Of a stretch of DNA of 64,000 nucleotides, positions 26,473 through 35,694 are shown piece by piece. The position numbers and the translations under genes are program-made. The stretch spans positions 62,001 to 126,000 of the forward strand of contig JAFIHF010000022.1 in the NCBI GenBank assembly GCA_017848855.1, read 5' to 3'. The notes beneath the pieces are model-generated. The model saw only the letters and a program-made list of their open reading frames with translations, ran no database searches and was not told the origin of the DNA. Position 1 is the first letter of the stretch. Every line of letters starts with the position of its first letter. Origin of the DNA: Rhodanobacter denitrificans (GTDB lineage Bacteria; Pseudomonadota; Gammaproteobacteria; Xanthomonadales; Rhodanobacteraceae).

Positions 26473-27369
26473 TCAGGCCTGCGCGGCAGCCGGTTCGCCG
26501 TGCCGGCGGTACTGCGCGCGCACCAGCCGCTCCATCGTCCGCAGCGACTTCTCGCCGAGCTGCAGCGCGGTATCCACCCAGACCTCGGTGATCGCCATCA
26601 TCTCCTCCAGCGTCACCGGCTGCGCCAGCGCCCGCACCCGGTGCATGGCCATGCGCGCGTGCGGAATGCGGCGGTTGCCGCGGATCACCTCCTCCACCGC
26701 CTGCACGCCCTGCCCGCGCGGGGCCAGCACATCCACCAGCCCCATCTTGTACAGCTCTTCGCTGGACAAGACGTCGCCGCTCAACATCAGCTGCTCGGCC
26801 CGATGCGGCGGGATGCGCTTGCACAGGAAGGAATAGGCGCCCATCCCCGGGAACAGGTCGAACAGCACCTCCGGCAAGCCCATGCCGACGCCCTCCTCCG
26901 CCACGATGGTGTGGCAGCTCAGCGCGACCTCGAAACCGCCGCCCAGGGCATCGCCCTGCACCAGCGCGATGCTGTGCGCGCCGGCGTCGAGCCCGGCATG
27001 GAACGCGTGCACCCCGCGCACGCATTGCCGGGCATAGCCCAGCAGGGCGGGACGGTTCTGGCGGCGGATCGCCTCGCAGAAATACTCGAGGTCTCCGCCG
27101 AGGTTGAACGCATCGCAGTCCGAGGCGAGCACCATGTGGCGCAGCCCGGTTTCGCCCAGCTTGCGCTCGCGGCGTAGGCGGTCGCCCAGCACGTCCTGGT
27201 ACTGCAGGATGTCGGCCACCAGTGCCGGCTTGAAGCAGGCGCGGCCGGGCGCGGCGGCCAGGTCGGCGTGCATGTGGCACCAATGCACGGAGGCGTCGGC
27301 GCTCTCGCTGACGCGCAGGGTGGAATAGCGGGGGACAGAAGCAAGCTTCTCCAGGATCGCGGTAGCCAT
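26473..27369 (-). CDS. rpfF: RpfF-like DSF synthase (crotonase fold)
   Basis: A 298-residue enoyl-CoA hydratase/isomerase-family protein, close in length to Xanthomonas RpfF (289), which makes the cis-2-unsaturated fatty-acid signal DSF. Oxyanion-hole and catalytic regions are visible: [19 protein letters not shown], then [16 protein letters not shown] and [19 protein letters not shown]. The Glu residues in GGGFE and LPEVLF correspond to the two catalytic glutamates of RpfF. The start ATG 27369 opens MATAILEKL; in-frame codons further upstream encode no conserved sequence. It converges on rpfC. No rpfB (long-chain acyl-CoA ligase) is present upstream; a HigBA and defence-like locus lies there instead. 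Confidence 0.92.
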   Translation of the reverse strand: MATAILEKLASVPRYSTLRVSESADASVHWCHMHADLAAAPGRACFKPALVADILQYQDVLGDRLRRERKLGETGLRHMVLASDCDAFNLGGDLEYFCEAIRRQNRPALLGYARQCVRGVHAFHAGLDAGAHSIALVQGDALGGGFEVALSCHTIVAEEGVGMGLPEVLFDLFPGMGAYSFLCKRIPPHRAEQLMLSGDVLSSEELYKMGLVDVLAPRGQGVQAVEEVIRGNRRIPHARMAMHRVRALAQPVTLEEMMAITEVWVDTALQLGEKSLRTMERLVRAQYRRHGEPAAAQA

Positions 27370-27757
27370 GGTCGCTCCAGACGGGTGATGCCAGCCCGGG
27401 CCCCGTGGCCGGCGGGACACGGAGGGGTACGTCGAGAGAGAGGCCCGAAGGCCTCTATGCACCCAAACGCCTGGGAGTGCAAGGAAAAATCCGATCCCGG
27501 GAACTGCGCACTCCGGATGGGAGGGAAGCGGCAAATCCGCCATGCCTTGGCTGCCGAGACCTTCCGATGCCGAGCACGCGTTCCCCGCCGAACGGGTCCG
27601 GACTGCCCTGCTCAGCAGTCGCGGCATCCCATGCTCGGCGCACCCTCTGCCACGGCGGTACTGGCACCGATTGCATCACCGACCGGCCCGACAGCCACCC
27701 GCACCACGCCAGCCCCTCCCGGCAGTCGCCATCACGGCTGAGGCGAACCATGACGAA
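27370..27757. other. rpfF leader/promoter region without a gene
   Basis: A gap between divergent rpfF and higB. It contains a 7-bp stem-loop AGAGGCC-CGAA-GGCCTCT at 27439-27456, 70-87 bp upstream of the rpfF start, which would lie in the rpfF 5' leader if transcription starts farther out. No convincing -10/-35 pair for rpfF was found by eye. Short open frames here look like background. Confidence 0.4.
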
Positions 27758-27786
27758 TTGCGTCATATGTCGAAAGACGTTATGGT
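27758..27786 (+). promoter_or_regulatory. higBA promoter with overlapping operator
   Basis: TTGCGT (27758-27763), 17-bp spacer, TATGGT (27781-27786), a fair sigma-70 promoter. An imperfect inverted repeat CATATGTC / GACGTTATG (27764-27784) fills the spacer and overlaps the -10 box, a natural place for an autorepressing HigA dimer. The predicted start of transcription falls on or next to the higB ATG at 27793, so higB may be leaderless. Confidence 0.55.
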
Positions 27787-27792
27787 CTGCGC

Positions 27793-28074
27793 ATGATCCG
27801 GAGCTTTGCAGACAAGGAAGCGCAAAAAATCTGGACCGGCACGCCGTCCCGGCGCCTGCCCATGGATATCCAGCCGGTCGCGCGCCGCAAGCTGCGCATG
27901 CTCAACAACGCCTCGACGCTTAACGATCTGCGCATTCCACCGGCCAATCGCCTCGAAGCATTGAAGGGCGACCGCAAAGGCTGGCACAGCCTGCGCATCA
28001 ACGATCAGTGGCGCATCTGCTTCCACTGGACGGACGGCGATGCCCACGACGTGGAAATCGTCGATTACCACTGA
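27793..28074 (+). CDS. higB: HigB-family toxin (RelE superfamily)
   Basis: A 93-residue basic protein of the HigB/GraT killer family, which cleaves mRNA on the ribosome. Family-typical sequence runs from MIRSFADKEAQKIW through LRIPPANRLEALKGDRKGWH to SLRINDQWRICFHW. The gene order is toxin first, then antitoxin, as in higBA. No room exists for a leader between the promoter and ATG. The antitoxin starts 16 nt after the stop codon. Confidence 0.9.
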   Translation: MIRSFADKEAQKIWTGTPSRRLPMDIQPVARRKLRMLNNASTLNDLRIPPANRLEALKGDRKGWHSLRINDQWRICFHWTDGDAHDVEIVDYH

Positions 28075-28090
28075 AACACCGGAGTCGGCT

Positions 28091-28381
28091 ATGAAGACCC
28101 TGCCCAACATCCACCCCGGCGAAGTATTGCTGGAGGAGTTCCTGCTGCCGCTGGGCATCAGCCAGAACGCGCTGGCCCGCGCTGCCAAGGTTCCGCCGCG
28201 CCGCATCAACGAAATCGTGCTCGGCAAGCGTGGCATCAGCGCCGATACCGCCGTGCGGCTTGCCGCCGCCCTCGGTACCAGCGAGCGCTTCTGGCTGGGT
28301 CTGCAAGCCGACTACGATCTGGAAGAAGCGCATCGGACGTTGGGCAAGGACGCTGAACGGATCGAACGGATTGCCGCCTGA
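28091..28381 (+). CDS. higA: HigA-family antitoxin (XRE helix-turn-helix)
   Basis: A 96-residue DNA-binding antitoxin. It has the classic HigA opening IHPGEVLLEEFLLPLGISQN, HTH with ALARAAKVPPRRINEIVLGK, then RGISADTAVRLAAALGTSER and FWLGLQADYDL. The start ATG 28091 is the family start. It should neutralise HigB and repress the operon through the inverted repeat upstream. The NACHT-nuclease gene starts 65 nt after its stop codon without an evident terminator between, so read-through into that gene is likely. Confidence 0.9.
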   Translation: MKTLPNIHPGEVLLEEFLLPLGISQNALARAAKVPPRRINEIVLGKRGISADTAVRLAAALGTSERFWLGLQADYDLEEAHRTLGKDAERIERIAA

Positions 28382-28446
28382 CGCCCCAACACAACATTCC
28401 CGCACCATTCGCCGGACAGGCTCGGATACAGCCACGCACAACTCAG

Positions 28447-31400
28447 ATGAGTACCGACATCGCGCCGTACCCCAGCCTGGAACGGATTCTCTGGTACGAA
28501 GCCGGCGGCAAGCCGAGCGAGCGCATCTCGCTGCGACAAACCGAACTGCTCCGTCGCACGGAGCCCCTGATCGTCCTCGGCGAAGCCGGCATGGGGAAAT
28601 CTCATTTGCTGCGATGGCTGGGAAGCCAGGACGACTACGCGCTCTGTAGCGCGCGACAACTGATCAACAGCCCCGCACCCGGGCGATGCCTCGGCGATGC
28701 CCACATCCTCGTCATAGATGCGCTCGATGAACTCGCCGCGCAGAAGGATGGCGATGCCGTCGATCTGGTGCTGCGCAAGCTCGGCGAACTGGATTATCCG
28801 CGATTCGTTCTCGCATGCCGAGTCGCCGACTGGCGCAGCGCCACGGGCTGCGAGGGCATCCGCGAACAATACGACGAACGTCCGACCGAGCTCCATCTGG
28901 AAGCACTAACCTGCGAAGACATCAACGCGTTCCTTGATGCACTGCTCGCACCTAGCGCATCCGAAAAAGTGGTCGCACATTTCGAGAAGCTCGGGCTAGG
29001 CGGCCTGCTCGGCAATCCGCAGACGCTCATACTCGTCGGCGACGTCGCACGAACCGGCGAGCTGCCGCAAAGCCGACACGAACTGTTCGAAAAAGCGGTC
29101 GAGCTGATGCGCCGCGAAGAAAACCCGCTACACCGCGAAACCGGTGCCGACCGGCAACCCACCGAAGCTGCGGGACTCGACGCTGCCGGCGCCGCCTTTG
29201 CCGCCTTGATACTCACGGGTCGCGAGGCGGTGGCACGCGCGGCGTATGCGGATGACATACCGCTGCAGGAGATCGCCGCGTTACCGGGCGGCGCAAGCAT
29301 CCAGACCATGCTCGGCACGCGATTGTTTTGCGCCGTCAGTGCCAACCGCTTCAGCTACTGGCACCGCAGCATCGGCGAGTTCCTCGGTGCACGCTGGTTG
29401 GCCAGACAGGCAAATACGCCGCGCAAACGCAGGCGCCTGCTGGCACTCATGCGCAGCCACGGGCTCGTGCCGGCCAACCTGCGTGGCATTCATGCCATGC
29501 TGGCGCATGATCCCAACCTGGCACCGTCCATCATCGAATCCGACTCACTGGGTCTCGTCGAATACGGCGATACCGACACTCTTTCCCTGCCGCAGGCGCG
29601 TCAACTCCTCGCCGCGCTCAAGCGCGAAGCGGCAAATAACCCTCATCACCATGCGTGGCAACTGAAAACGTCGAAGGGCCTGTTCCATCCCGAATTGATC
29701 GACGAGATCCGCGCCGGGATCATTTCGCCGCAAACCCCGTTCTGGCTACGCCAGCACCTGATCCGCTCCGCGCAGGGAACCGGGGCCATTGCGGCATTGC
29801 ACGACGATTTCCGGCACATGCTGACCGACGCCACTGTTCCCCTCCGGCTTCGCATGGCGCTGGTCGACACGGCGCCCGACCTGTTCGAGGACGACGCATG
29901 GCGCGAGATCATGAGCATGCAGCGCCAAGCGAGCGATGCCGATGCGACACGTCTGGCGTTGCATATCCTCGACGTGGTCGGCCATCGGCTTGTAGACGAT
30001 GCCGGCATCGCCGAGCTGGTCATTGCCGATGCCACTGCCGATGAAAGAGTCATTGGCAACCTGTTCCTACTCGAACGGCACCTGCCGGCGGACCGACTCG
30101 ACGGCGTACTGGATTCGCTGGCAGCGAAGGCACGCGCACTTGGCAAACCACACGAGCGACGCGGCGATCACGAGCTGACAGGCTTTACTTATGCGCTACT
30201 CGCCCGCCGACTGGAGGACGCCACCGCCACGGCGTCGCAACTGTGGGCCTGGCTGGAACCGTTCGAAGCCGATGCAGGCTATCGCAGCGACGAACGTGAG
30301 CGTGTTGCTATCCACCTCCGCGACAACGACTCGCTGAGATACGAGATTCAACGACTCGTCTTGCTGGACAACGAAGATGGCGGCAACATCTGGCAGCGTA
30401 GCTTTCACCTCGCGCGCTGTTTGCCCGCCATGGATCCGTCATCCGACGATGTCGTGGCCCTGCTGCAGTCGCTGCACGCAAGCTATCCCAACGACTCGCG
30501 CTGGCGCGAGCTGACGATGCTCCACGGACACGATGCCTCGGTGCGTGCAGCGGCCATGCCGTTCGCGACCGGCAATCTCGAATCGCTGGCTTGGCTGGAC
30601 ACACTGGCCAACCCACCGGAGCCCGAGTGGAAACGCGAGCATGACGAACGTGTGCGCGTACGAAATGAGGAGAAGGCGACCAAACGGGAGGCGCAACGCG
30701 CCGACTACCTTGCCCATATCGACGAAGTGCGTGCCGGGAAGTCTGGCGCCATCCTCGGCCCGGCAGAGGCCTATCTCAGACTCTTCAGGGATATCGACAA
30801 AGACTTGCCACCACACCGGCGTATCGCAACATGGCTGAGTGAGGAAGTTGCAGCAGCAGCCCATGTCGGCTTCGAGGCTTTCCTGCAGGCAATGCCGGCC
30901 GAGCAAACCGCGGCCGATATCGTCAAGGCGCTTTGCGAAGGCAAATCTCTGCGCGTAGCAAGCATCATTGTGGCCGCCCTGGCCGAGCGCGTACGCAACG
31001 ACATCGGTTTGGGCGACCTGCCAGATGAATGCATGCTGGCCGGCTTTTTCGCGCTGCACGACGGCATGCTCGCGCGACAAGCCGGCCTGGATTCCCTCGA
31101 AATCGTGGTCGAATCCGAAATCAGGTGCCGCGGGCTGTACGAGCAGGCCATGCGCCAGTACTGCGAACCGCAGCTCCGCGCCGGCCGCGATTACTGCAGC
31201 GGCCTCGATGGCTTGATGGGTAGCGACGCCGATGCCGAGCTCGCGACCCGGCTGGCGCTGGACTGGCTCGATGCGTTCGAAGAGCTTTCACCCGCCATAC
31301 GGCAGGCGCTGGTTTCCCGCGTTGTCCATTCGCCTGAGGCGGCGGCGCTGCATGGCTATCTGGATCGGCATGCGGAAACGACCGACGAGGCGCACCGGCT

Positions 31401-32391
31401 GCTGCTGGATGCCTGCGACCTGCTGGTGGACTTCGACCGCAGCAGCGCGTGGCTGGCTCAAACTACCATCGCCCCGGAGCTCCTGTGGCAGATCCGCGAC
31501 CTGACCCAACACAACGAAGCACGCCGCTGGCAACACGCCGTGCTCAATGTCCAGACGATGGCATGGATCTTCGCCGCGTTCCGCACACCGTGGCCTATGG
31601 CATATCACCCGACAGGCGGTTGGTCAGGAGACCAAAATCCATGGGACGCCAGCGAGTACCTCATGTCGCTGCTGCGCCGCCTGGCTACGGATCACGGCGA
31701 GCCCGCCAGGGACGCCCTGCAAGGCTTGCTGCAAGCACCCCATGACGACTACAGCGACATGATCGCCTCGCTACTCGCAGAACAGGTCCGGATGCGCGCC
31801 GAAGCTGGCTACCTGCCACCCACGCTCCAAGCTATCGATGCGGCCCTGCGTGACACGGCGCCGGTCGACATCGACGACCTGCAGGCCGTGATGCTCGACG
31901 AGCTCGCCGTTGTCCAAGCCAAGATCGAGAGCGACGACGCCGAATCGTGGCGCGGCTTCTACGCCGGCGATACGCCCTGTGCGGAAGAACCCTGTCGCGA
32001 TCATCTCCTCGGTCTACTACGCCAAGGCGGCAGCGGCCTGCGATTCGCCCCGGAAACCCATGTCGCGGCCGACAAGGAAGTGGACATCACCTGCAGCAGC
32101 GGCACCTTGCTCCTACCCATCGAGGTCAAGGGCCAATGGCACCGCGACCTCTGGCACGCCGCCGATACCCAGCTTGACCGCCTCTATGCCAGCGACTGGC
32201 GGGCGGAACGACGCGGCATCTATCTGGTGCTGTGGTTCGGTGAGAAGAAGCCACTGACCCGCCCGGATCGCGGCAAACCGATCCCACGAACCCCCGCCGA
32301 ACTGCAAGAAGCCCTGACGGCAAGCAGCCAAGCCGCGCGCGACAGTCGCGTCGCCGTCGTCGTACTGGACGTGTCGCACGCGCAGATATAG
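28447..32391 (+). CDS. large NACHT-like STAND ATPase with C-terminal PD-(D/E)XK nuclease motif; putative defence protein
   Basis: A 1314-residue protein. The P-loop is GEAGMGKS (residues 45-52) and Walker B is ILVIDALDEL (87-96), the NACHT-type form. A sensor-like region LACRVADWR follows, then about 1000 residues of helical, repeat-like sequence suited to target sensing. Near the C-terminus are E1211-V-D1213, then L-P-I-E1226-V-K1228, the signature of a PD-(D/E)XK nuclease (Mrr-like family), followed by an Arg/Trp-rich end. Such proteins are anti-phage sensors that trigger DNA damage or abortive infection; here the nuclease is C-terminal. Composition is visibly AT-richer than flanking genes, suggesting acquisition. 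The role is inferred, not shown. Confidence 0.75.
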   Translation: MSTDIAPYPSLERILWYEAGGKPSERISLRQTELLRRTEPLIVLGEAGMGKSHLLRWLGSQDDYALCSARQLINSPAPGRCLGDAHILVIDALDELAAQKDGDAVDLVLRKLGELDYPRFVLACRVADWRSATGCEGIREQYDERPTELHLEALTCEDINAFLDALLAPSASEKVVAHFEKLGLGGLLGNPQTLILVGDVARTGELPQSRHELFEKAVELMRREENPLHRETGADRQPTEAAGLDAAGAAFAALILTGREAVARAAYADDIPLQEIAALPGGASIQTMLGTRLFCAVSANRFSYWHRSIGEFLGARWLARQANTPRKRRRLLALMRSHGLVPANLRGIHAMLAHDPNLAPSIIESDSLGLVEYGDTDTLSLPQARQLLAALKREAANNPHHHAWQLKTSKGLFHPELIDEIRAGIISPQTPFWLRQHLIRSAQGTGAIAALHDDFRHMLTDATVPLRLRMALVDTAPDLFEDDAWREIMSMQRQASDADATRLALHILDVVGHRLVDDAGIAELVIADATADERVIGNLFLLERHLPADRLDGVLDSLAAKARALGKPHERRGDHELTGFTYALLARRLEDATATASQLWAWLEPFEADAGYRSDERERVAIHLRDNDSLRYEIQRLVLLDNEDGGNIWQRSFHLARCLPAMDPSSDDVVALLQSLHASYPNDSRWRELTMLHGHDASVRAAAMPFATGNLESLAWLDTLANPPEPEWKREHDERVRVRNEEKATKREAQRADYLAHIDEVRAGKSGAILGPAEAYLRLFRDIDKDLPPHRRIATWLSEEVAAAAHVGFEAFLQAMPAEQTAADIVKALCEGKSLRVASIIVAALAERVRNDIGLGDLPDECMLAGFFALHDGMLARQAGLDSLEIVVESEIRCRGLYEQAMRQYCEPQLRAGRDYCSGLDGLMGSDADAELATRLALDWLDAFEELSPAIRQALVSRVVHSPEAAALHGYLDRHAETTDEAHRLLLDACDLLVDFDRSSAWLAQTTIAPELLWQIRDLTQHNEARRWQHAVLNVQTMAWIFAAFRTPWPMAYHPTGGWSGDQNPWDASEYLMSLLRRLATDHGEPARDALQGLLQAPHDDYSDMIASLLAEQVRMRAEAGYLPPTLQAIDAALRDTAPVDIDDLQAVMLDELAVVQAKIESDDAESWRGFYAGDTPCAEEPCRDHLLGLLRQGGSGLRFAPETHVAADKEVDITCSSGTLLLPIEVKGQWHRDLWHAADTQLDRLYASDWRAERRGIYLVLWFGEKKPLTRPDRGKPIPRTPAELQEALTASSQAARDSRVAVVVLDVSHAQI

Positions 32392-32419
32392 GCCAAAGAC
32401 CAGTGCAACCCCGGATCAG

Positions 32420-33673
32420 CTACCCCCGCAACCGCGGCACCCCGTGTTCGTCGCGCTCTTCCACCGCAATGGCGCTGGTGTCGATCACGCCGCGGGTCTG
32501 GCTGGGAGACTGCCGCACGGTTTCGCCGCGCGCCATGGCGAGCGCGTTGCGGTAGCAGCGTTGCGCTTCGTCGGCGTGGCATTGGCCGGCATGGGCGTCG
32601 CCCAGCGCTTCCCACGCGCCGCTGCCCGCTTGCAGCGCCAGCGCGCGTTCGAGGTATTGGCGGGCCTTGCCCCACAGTTTCGCGCGCACGCAGATGCGGC
32701 CGGTGGCGAGCAGCAGCGCGGGGTCGTTGGGGTGGTCGGCGAGCCAGCCTTCGGTGCGGCGCAGGCGGGCGTCGAGGTCGCCGCCGGCGAGCACGCCGTA
32801 GGTTTCCACCAGCTCGGACGACCACTCGCGGCGCAGCGCGGATTCGAGTTCGTCCATCGCCGGCAGCACCAGGCCGAAGCCGGCGGCGCGGCGCGCGTAA
32901 GCGTCGATCGCGACGGGGGCGCGGCGCTGGGTCTTGGGCAATTGCGACCACAGCGTGTTGAGCGCGGCGCCGTCGGGCGCGGCGTCGAGCGCGGCGACCA
33001 GCACCTTCGCTTCGAGCGCGGCGTAGCCGCGCGTGCCCAACGCGCCGCTCTTCTGCAGCGGTTCCAGTGCGGCGAGCGCGCGGCGGGTGTCGCCCGCGGC
33101 CAGCGCGGAGAGCGCCAGTTCGCGCCAGCCGCCGGGCGGCAGCGCGGCCTTGTCGGCGTCGGGCGCGAGCAGGGCCAGCGCCTCGGCGGCCTTGCCGTCG
33201 CGGCGCAGCACGCGGGCGCGCAGCACGCGCGCGGCCTGCGGCGCGGCCTGCGAGGCTTCGGCGAGGATTTCCAGCGCGCGGCCGTGTTCGCCGCGACGCG
33301 AGGCGGCCTCGGCGGAGGCCAGCAGTGCGGGGCCGCGCAGCGCGTCCAGCCGCGAGGCGCGGTTCAAGTCGCGCTCGGCGTCGCCGTGGCGGCCTTCCAT
33401 CAGCGCGACCAGACCCTCGGCCAGGCGCTGCCGGCTGAGCCGGCGATGCCGCCGCGACAGCGCGCCGAACGGCCAGCGCAGCAAGCGCCACGCCGCGGTC
33501 AGCACGGCCCAGGCGACGAGCAGGATGACCACCGCCGCGACCACCGTGGTCTGCACCTGCCAGCCGCGCAGGCGCACCATCACGTAACCGGGGTCGACCG
33601 CCACCCAGTGCCAGCCGAACGCGGCCAGCGCGGCGGCGATCGCCAGCAGCAGGATCCAGCGCCACAGGCTCAT
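32420..33673 (-). CDS. hemY: heme biosynthesis protein HemY
   Basis: A 417-residue inner-membrane protein with TPR-like repeats, of the HemY family found with hemX and hemD. Two hydrophobic helices lie at about residues 3-21 and 42-62. The rest is Ala/Leu-rich helical repeats (for example HGRALEILAEASQAAPQAAR, LLATGRICVRAKLWGKARQY). Its precise function in tetrapyrrole metabolism is unsettled; it is not the protoporphyrinogen oxidase also called HemY in Gram-positives. Its start overlaps the hemX stop (ATGA). It converges on the NACHT gene with 28 bp between stops. Confidence 0.88.
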   Translation of the reverse strand: MSLWRWILLLAIAAALAAFGWHWVAVDPGYVMVRLRGWQVQTTVVAAVVILLVAWAVLTAAWRLLRWPFGALSRRHRRLSRQRLAEGLVALMEGRHGDAERDLNRASRLDALRGPALLASAEAASRRGEHGRALEILAEASQAAPQAARVLRARVLRRDGKAAEALALLAPDADKAALPPGGWRELALSALAAGDTRRALAALEPLQKSGALGTRGYAALEAKVLVAALDAAPDGAALNTLWSQLPKTQRRAPVAIDAYARRAAGFGLVLPAMDELESALRREWSSELVETYGVLAGGDLDARLRRTEGWLADHPNDPALLLATGRICVRAKLWGKARQYLERALALQAGSGAWEALGDAHAGQCHADEAQRCYRNALAMARGETVRQSPSQTRGVIDTSAIAVEERDEHGVPRLRG

Positions 33674-34758
33674 CGCACGCCCCCCTTCGCCGGCGCGGCG
33701 GTGCTGGCCGCGGGCGCGGGGCTGTTGGACAGCGCATGCACCGCGCGCAGGTTGCGCAGTTCGGCCAGCGACGCGCCGAGCTGCACCGGCGTGTTGCGCG
33801 GCACGGCGGCGATCAGCTGCCTGATCGTGGCGCGCGCCGCGCGCACGGCGTCGGCGCCGTCATCGAACTGGCCGGCCAGCCCGGCATCGGCGCGCTGCAG
33901 CGCCGCGGCATAGGCGGCCGGGTCGTGCGCAAGCAAGGCGGCCTGCGCCTGGGCGAGATCCAGCGAAGCCAGCTCGCGCGCGAAGCGCGCATCGGCCATC
34001 GCCAGCGGCGCGCCGTTGTCGCGGCGCACGCTGACGACGCCGCCCAGCGCGCGCGTGATGCGCGACCACGCGCCGGGCGACGGCGCCGCCGCGGCCGCGG
34101 CCGTGTCCAGCGGTTTCAACGGCAGCGTGGCCAGTTCGCCGCGCAGCGCGGTGAGCTTGGCCAGCGCCTCGGCCTGGTCTTCCGGCTGGGTGGCCAGCAG
34201 CGCGTGGCGCTCCACCTCCACGCTCTGCTGCAAGGCGCCGAACGCGCCGTCGGTCACCGAGGCCAGCGTCTGCGACGCCAGCGCATAGGCGGCCGCGGCG
34301 CCCTGCGGATCGTGGAACAGTTCGTAGCGGGCCTTGCCCATGCGCAACAGCGACTCGGTTTCGTCGAGCAGGGCCGTGTCGCGCGACGACAGCGTGGTCT
34401 CGGAGAGTTTGCCCACCGCTTCTTCCAGCTGGCGCAGGCGGTCGCCGTTCGACTGCTGCGCGGCCTGCAGGCTGCGCTCGAGCTGGTCGGCGGCATCCAG
34501 CCGCTGCGCAAGGCTGGCGCTGCCGCCTTTCAGGCTGTCCAGCTTGTTCTCCAGCGCGCCGACGCGGTTGAGCAGGTCCGTCGTGCTCAGCATGGCGGCA
34601 TCGACGCCGGTTTTCTGCTGCCACTGGCGCCAGCCCACGTAGCCGGCCGCGAGCAGGGCCAACAGAGCCAGCAACAAAGCCAGCGCGATGCTGCCGCCGC
34701 GCGGCGCGGGCTTCGCGGCGGGCGACGTGGAAGAGGATGCGGGATCGTGTTCGTTCAT
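33670..34758 (-). CDS. hemX: HemX membrane protein (uroporphyrinogen-III C-methyltransferase-like)
   Basis: A 362-residue single-pass inner-membrane protein of the HemX family, often mislabelled as a methyltransferase. It has an N-terminal Ser/Pro/Ala-rich cytoplasmic part, a transmembrane helix near residues 24-45 (IALALLLALLALLAAGYVGW), then a coiled-coil-rich region (LLNRVGALENKLDSLKGG, QRLDAADQLERSLQAAQQ). It lacks the SAM-binding motifs of a true methyltransferase. Downstream of hemD by 53 bp and overlapping hemY, it forms the middle of a hemDXY operon. Confidence 0.88.
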   Translation of the reverse strand: MNEHDPASSSTSPAAKPAPRGGSIALALLLALLALLAAGYVGWRQWQQKTGVDAAMLSTTDLLNRVGALENKLDSLKGGSASLAQRLDAADQLERSLQAAQQSNGDRLRQLEEAVGKLSETTLSSRDTALLDETESLLRMGKARYELFHDPQGAAAAYALASQTLASVTDGAFGALQQSVEVERHALLATQPEDQAEALAKLTALRGELATLPLKPLDTAAAAAAPSPGAWSRITRALGGVVSVRRDNGAPLAMADARFARELASLDLAQAQAALLAHDPAAYAAALQRADAGLAGQFDDGADAVRAARATIRQLIAAVPRNTPVQLGASLAELRNLRAVHALSNSPAPAASTAAPAKGGVR

Positions 34759-34811
34759 GCCCGCATGCTAACAGGCGGGCCGCGCCGCGGTCGTTGCCGA
34801 CCCGTGAACCT

Positions 34812-35570
34812 TCAGCGACGCGACGCCGCAGCGAGCATGTGCGCAGCGAGCGCGGATTCGGCCTGCACGATGCGCGTGAAACCCGCCGCACGCGCCGCCT
34901 GCGCCAGGCGCTCGCTGCTGACCACCGCCACCGCCGCGCACAGACGCGCCCATGCCGGCGCGGGCAGCAGGCCCGCCAGGTTCTGCAGCGCCTCGGCGCT
35001 GGAGAGCAGCACGCGCGCCGAACGCGGCAGCGCCTGCAGCGCGTCGAGGTGGCGGCGATCCAGCCGCGGCGGCACGCGGCGATACACCTGCAGCTCGCGC
35101 AGCTGCGCGCCGCGCGCGGCCAGCTGTGCGCGCAGCACGCCGCGGCCGCCGGGCGCGCCGATCAGCGCCACGTGCTGGCCGCGCAGGTTCTGCGCGGCGG
35201 GCAGATCGAGCAGACCTTCGCTGTCCTGCCGCGACGGCGCCTGCGCCTCCACGCCATGTCGGCGCAGCGCCTGCGCCGTACCCTGCCCCACCGCCAGCAC
35301 CGTGCTGCGGGTGCGCAGGGGCGCCAGCGCGGCGGCGAAACGCACCGCGGCGGGGCTGGTGAACACCAGCACGTCGCCGGCCAGCGCGGCGCGCAGCTGC
35401 GCGCGCATGGCCGCGTCGTCCGCCGCGCCGCGCAGCGACAGCCCCGGCAGCAAGCACGGCACGCCGCCGCTGGTGCGCACGCGGCGCGCCAGCGCGGCCG
35501 CGGTGCCGGCGGGCCGGGTGATCACCACCACCCTGCCGCGCAGCGGCTTTCCAGTCTCCGGATCGTGCAT
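34812..35570 (-). CDS. hemD: uroporphyrinogen-III synthase
   Basis: A 252-residue cytoplasmic enzyme that closes hydroxymethylbilane to uroporphyrinogen III. It has the weakly conserved bilobed HemD fold, recognisable by VVVITRPAGTAAALARRV at the start, DVLVFTSPAAVRFAAAL (about residues 67-83), VLAVGQGTAQALRRHGV and the second-lobe VLLSSAEALQNLAGLL. First gene of hemDXY. The expected hemC is not in the window. Upstream is a kilobase-long repeat element rather than a gene. Confidence 0.9.
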   Translation of the reverse strand: MHDPETGKPLRGRVVVITRPAGTAAALARRVRTSGGVPCLLPGLSLRGAADDAAMRAQLRAALAGDVLVFTSPAAVRFAAALAPLRTRSTVLAVGQGTAQALRRHGVEAQAPSRQDSEGLLDLPAAQNLRGQHVALIGAPGGRGVLRAQLAARGAQLRELQVYRRVPPRLDRRHLDALQALPRSARVLLSSAEALQNLAGLLPAPAWARLCAAVAVVSSERLAQAARAAGFTRIVQAESALAAHMLAAASRR

Positions 35571-35694
35571 GGCCTTCCAACGGTTTGCGTGGCGATGGCG
35601 AGCGCCCGCCTGCCGATGCAGGCGGACCAGCGGAGGGTACAGGCAAACCAGGCGTGCGCGTCCCTGAGGGAGGTCCGATCAATCCGGCTTCCCG

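Noticed and set aside
33670-34758. Calling hemX a uroporphyrinogen-III methyltransferase.
   Set aside because: It has a membrane helix and coiled coil but none of the SAM-binding motifs of CobA/CysG enzymes.
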